Positions 62,122 through 64,000 of a stretch of DNA of 64,000 bases are shown here, one piece after another. The DNA lies in assembly GCF_013280595.1 (NCBI RefSeq), contig NZ_JAAATY010000001.1:377987-441986 (forward strand). The letters are read 5' to 3'. Under the pieces are notes generated by a model, which worked only from the letters and a program-made list of their open reading frames with translations, did not search any database and was not told the origin of the DNA. Origin of the DNA: Kibdelosporangium persicum (lineage in GTDB: Bacteria > Actinomycetota > Actinomycetes > Mycobacteriales > Pseudonocardiaceae). A program made the translations under genes and the position numbers. Each line of letters starts with the position of its first letter. Position 1 is the first letter of the stretch.

Positions 62122-62447
62122 GTGCCTCCTTTGTGGAGCTGTTCGAGCCGTTCGGAGAGAAAGCTCCAGGTCTTCCAGAACTCGTCGAGGTGTCGGCGTC
62201 CCTGAGCGTTGAGCGAGTAGACCTTGCGTGGCGGTCCCTTCTCGGACGGGACCTTCGCCACGTCGACGAAACCGCGTTGCTCGATCCTGATCAGCAACGC
62301 GTAGACGGTGCCCTCGGCGATGTCGGAGAAACCCTGCTCCCGCAACCACGCCGTGATCTCGTAGCCGTACGCGGACCGGCCGGACAGGATCGCCAGCACG
62401 ATGCCCTCCAGCACGCCCTTGAGCATCTCCGTCATCTGCTTACTCAC
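62118..62447 (-). CDS. PadR family transcriptional repressor
   Basis: A 109-residue winged-helix regulator of PadR subfamily 2: MLKGVLEGIVLAILSGRSAYGYEITAWLREQGFSDIAEGTVYALLIRIEQRGFV at 8-61, then PPRKVYSLNAQGRRHLDEFW. It most likely represses its own operon and responds to the exported compound, as LmrR does. GTG start with GAGGAGG 7 nt upstream. First gene of a four-gene, fully overlapping operon PadR, DUF1048, ATPase, permease. Confidence 0.92.
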   Translation of the reverse strand: MSKQMTEMLKGVLEGIVLAILSGRSAYGYEITAWLREQGFSDIAEGTVYALLIRIEQRGFVDVAKVPSEKGPPRKVYSLNAQGRRHLDEFWKTWSFLSERLEQLHKGGT

Positions 62448-62462
62448 GGACCACCTCCTCGT

Positions 62463-62518
62463 GGTACCCAGTGATGCTGAGTACCGGTAGATAGTAACAC
62501 TGAATAGTGGTTCGGCAA
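62463..62518 (-). promoter_or_regulatory. PadR-operon promoter and operator
   Basis: On the minus strand TTGCCG (62518-62513), 16-nt spacer, TACTAT (62496-62491) form a vegetative-type promoter. Just downstream lies the palindrome GGTAC-C-CAG-TGATG-CTG-A-GTACC (62463-62485) with 8 of 9 arm positions paired, covering the expected transcript start. It is the natural autoregulatory site. Confidence 0.65.
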
Positions 62519-62542
62519 GCCCTCCGGGTGACTTCCGGGAAG

Positions 62543-62561
62543 TTAGGGCAACCTAACCTGA
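62543..62561 (+). promoter_or_regulatory. Probable iron box upstream of the acyl-CoA-dehydrogenase-like gene
   Basis: TTAGGGCAACCTAACCTGA agrees with the palindromic IdeR/DmdR consensus at about 14 of 19 positions, strongest in the right half CCTAACCT. It ends 19 bp before the ATG. Weaker than the box at 11457 but well placed. Confidence 0.6.
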
Positions 62562-62580
62562 AAATGGTTATGATGGTCGA

Positions 62581-63579
62581 ATGACTGATCTGGTTGAGCG
62601 TGCGCGGTGGATCGCGGACACGGTGTTGTTCCCGGATGCCTCGCAGGTCGACGCGAGCGGCGTCATCCCCGAGAGCCACTTCCGTGTCATGGCGGCTGAA
62701 GGCCTGTACGGTGTCGCGGCCCCGGCGGCAGGCCTGGAACCCGCCGACCTCGTCGGGGTGATCGAAGTACTGGCGGGCGGCTGTCTGGCCACGACGTTCA
62801 CCTGGATCCAGCACCACGTCACGGTCATCGGCCTGGCCAACACGCGGAACGCCGGCCTGCGTGCCCAATACCTCGATGACCTCGCCGCGGGCCGGAAACG
62901 CAGCGGCGTCGCCTTCGCCGGTGCCCTGGCGGATCCGCCGCGCCTGCGGGCGTCCCGAGTGGACGGTGGATGGATCTTCGACGGCGATGCGCCCTTCGTG
63001 AGCGGCTGGGGCATCGTGGACGTCCTGCAGTTGTCCGGCAACGCGCAGGACGGCATCGTCAACGCCTTGGTGGACGCCAAAGGCTTGGCCGCGCAGCCGT
63101 ACGAACTGGTGTCGTTGCAGGCCACGGCAACCGTGCGGCTGAAGTTCGACAAGCTGTTCATCCCGGACGCGCGGATCATCGGAGTGCTGCCGCTGGAGCA
63201 GTTCCAGGCGACGCAGCACATCGGCTCCCGGCTGAACGGTGCCTTGCCGACCGGGCTTGCCCTGCGCTGCGCCCGGCTGTTGGACGAACACGGCCGGGCG
63301 CAGGCCGCGGCCGCGATTCGTGGCCGGATCGACGAAGTCCGGGCCGCGTTGGACGCGGGCATGGCCGACCCCGAGTCGTTGCCCGCGGCCCGCGCGGCAG
63401 CGTCCGAACTGGCCTATCGCGCGGCCGCGGCCGTGGTGGTCGCTGAAGGCTCCCCGGCGGTGGTCGCCGGTGGTCACGGCCAACGCCTTGTCCGCGAGGC
63501 ACTTTTCACCCTCGTGGCCGGAAGCCGCACGCCGATGAAGAACGCGTTGCTGGACGTGCTGACGTCCCAGCAGGCATGA
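62581..63579 (+). CDS. Acyl-CoA dehydrogenase-like flavoprotein
   Basis: A 332-residue protein of the acyl-CoA dehydrogenase superfamily, shorter than the usual ~380. The N-terminal helices include PESHFRVMAAEGLYGVAAPAAGLEP, the middle beta domain VSGWGIVDVLQLSGNAQDG (~140-158), the C-terminal helical domain ends with ASELAYRAAAAVVVAEGS. The catalytic Glu of canonical enzymes is not evident, so it may act as a flavin-dependent monooxygenase or on a carrier-bound acyl group. The iron box points to a siderophore role (compare MbtN/FadE14), but the RiPP genes follow on the right. Confidence 0.78.
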   Translation: MTDLVERARWIADTVLFPDASQVDASGVIPESHFRVMAAEGLYGVAAPAAGLEPADLVGVIEVLAGGCLATTFTWIQHHVTVIGLANTRNAGLRAQYLDDLAAGRKRSGVAFAGALADPPRLRASRVDGGWIFDGDAPFVSGWGIVDVLQLSGNAQDGIVNALVDAKGLAAQPYELVSLQATATVRLKFDKLFIPDARIIGVLPLEQFQATQHIGSRLNGALPTGLALRCARLLDEHGRAQAAAAIRGRIDEVRAALDAGMADPESLPAARAAASELAYRAAAAVVVAEGSPAVVAGGHGQRLVREALFTLVAGSRTPMKNALLDVLTSQQA

Positions 63580-63724
63580 TACCGGTGCGACTGCTCCGAT
63601 CGGATGTCGTCCACTGTGAGGATCACACATGTGGACGGTGGAATACCGCACTGGCGCGAGGGATCGCCCGGCGAGACCATTCATGGGACCTGTTGGTGCG
63701 GTAACGCCATGGATAGGACGTCAC

Positions 63725-63880
63725 ATGACTGTTCTCGATGACATCCTCGCGCAGATGACCACGAAGTCGCCGGCCGAGCCCGCCGGCCTGCTCATCGAAC
63801 GGTTCGACCACTGGCACAATCCGGCCGACGCGATGGTGCTGCCGACCAGGACCGGCTGCTCCGCGGGCGAAACGGACTGA
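63725..63880 (+). CDS. 51-residue candidate RiPP precursor peptide
   Basis: A short gene starting at an ATG with AGGA 8 nt upstream, ending 3 bp before the next gene. The N-terminal two thirds are leader-like (TVLDDILAQMTTKS, LLIERFDHW). The last 20 residues are NPADAMVLPTRTGCSAGETD, containing T, C and S residues that a YcaO cyclodehydratase could act on. A longer frame from 63629 lacks a ribosome site. Precursor status is inferred from position and size only; it may instead be a small unmodified accessory protein. Confidence 0.55.
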   Translation: MTVLDDILAQMTTKSPAEPAGLLIERFDHWHNPADAMVLPTRTGCSAGETD

Positions 63881-63883
63881 CAA

Positions 63884-64000
63884 TGGCCGAGACCGGGCCC
63901 GCTTGGCCGATCGGCTTCAAGCGTCACCTGCGGGCCGAGGTCGCCGAAGGCGACGGAGTGTTCGTGTTCGCCGAAGACGGCGTGACTGTGTTACGTGGCA
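63884..64000 (+). CDS. TOMM precursor leader-peptide-binding protein (partial)
   Basis: The first 39 residues are visible; the gene runs off the right edge. GFKRHLRAEVAEGDGVFVFAEDGVTVLRG matches the opening of actinobacterial TOMM leader-binding (cyclodehydratase partner, E1-like) proteins, which begin FKRHLRVEVVPGEGVFL. In such clusters this protein presents the precursor to a YcaO enzyme that forms azolines. It starts 3 bp after the small peptide gene, so the two are surely co-translated. YcaO and dehydrogenase genes should follow outside the window. Confidence 0.7.

Overview
The window reads as chromosomal DNA of a high-GC filamentous actinomycete. High GC, frequent GTG/TTG starts, start/stop overlaps (ATGA, TGATG), Tat and lipoprotein export signals, and the protein types (DUF6098, DUF3618, actinobacterial holin-like, HVA1, cholesterol oxidase of the Streptomyces kind) point to Pseudonocardiaceae. 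The genus is inference. No rRNA, tRNA, CRISPR array, prophage or complete transposase was seen.

Layout. 1-7.7 kb: AraC regulator, PepSY membrane protein, a YbdK-like ligase plus haem-oxygenase-like iron enzyme facing a CDGSH protein plus HemK2-type methyltransferase, then small stress-type genes (DUF6098, hemerythrin, DUF1330, DnaJ). 7.7-11.5 kb: ferric-siderophore ABC importer operon behind an iron box. 11.7-19.8 kb: secreted sugar dehydrogenase/PKD protein, a debranching-enzyme/glycosyltransferase operon behind a perfect CIRCE element, a methyltransferase with a phytase-like esterase, and a PspC protein. 19.9-21.8 kb: a 22-nt repeat cluster, then a TetR/NmrA divergon with two matching operators. 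21.9-31.4 kb: secreted ThuA/sugar dehydrogenase and isomerase pair, subtilase, aldehyde dehydrogenase, pseudouridine synthase. 31.4-38.3 kb: SDR, sirtuin, second YbdK-like ligase, AI-2E-type transporter, envelope-stress operon, BrkB. 38.7-43.7 kb: amine-dehydrogenase-like protein, CMD protein, cholesterol oxidase and AraC regulator, with KstR-like motifs. 43.7-49.4 kb: PfkB kinase, HVA1, DUF1360, sugar ABC importer, phosphotransferase. 49.4-53.3 kb: GNAT, class A PBP, PurM-like protein. 53.4-56.4 kb: SIR2 plus membrane-anchored STAND NTPase pair, a candidate defence module. 56.5-64 kb: PQQ-propeller lipoprotein, SDR, serine hydrolase, a 185-bp MITE, a PadR/DUF1048/ABC operon, an acyl-CoA-dehydrogenase-like gene with an iron box, and the left edge of a probable TOMM/YcaO-type RiPP cluster.

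Cross-cutting signals. A 46-nt palindrome recurs five times; its centre is directional, one copy carries a base-pair-preserving double change, and two copies supply stop codons to neighbouring genes. A stress-sigma-like promoter pattern (GNNTN-14 to 16-GGGTAW) precedes five stress-type transcription units. The strongest candidates for undescribed biology are the SIR2/STAND pair, the palindrome family, the CIRCE-controlled polysaccharide operon and the RiPP edge at the right border.
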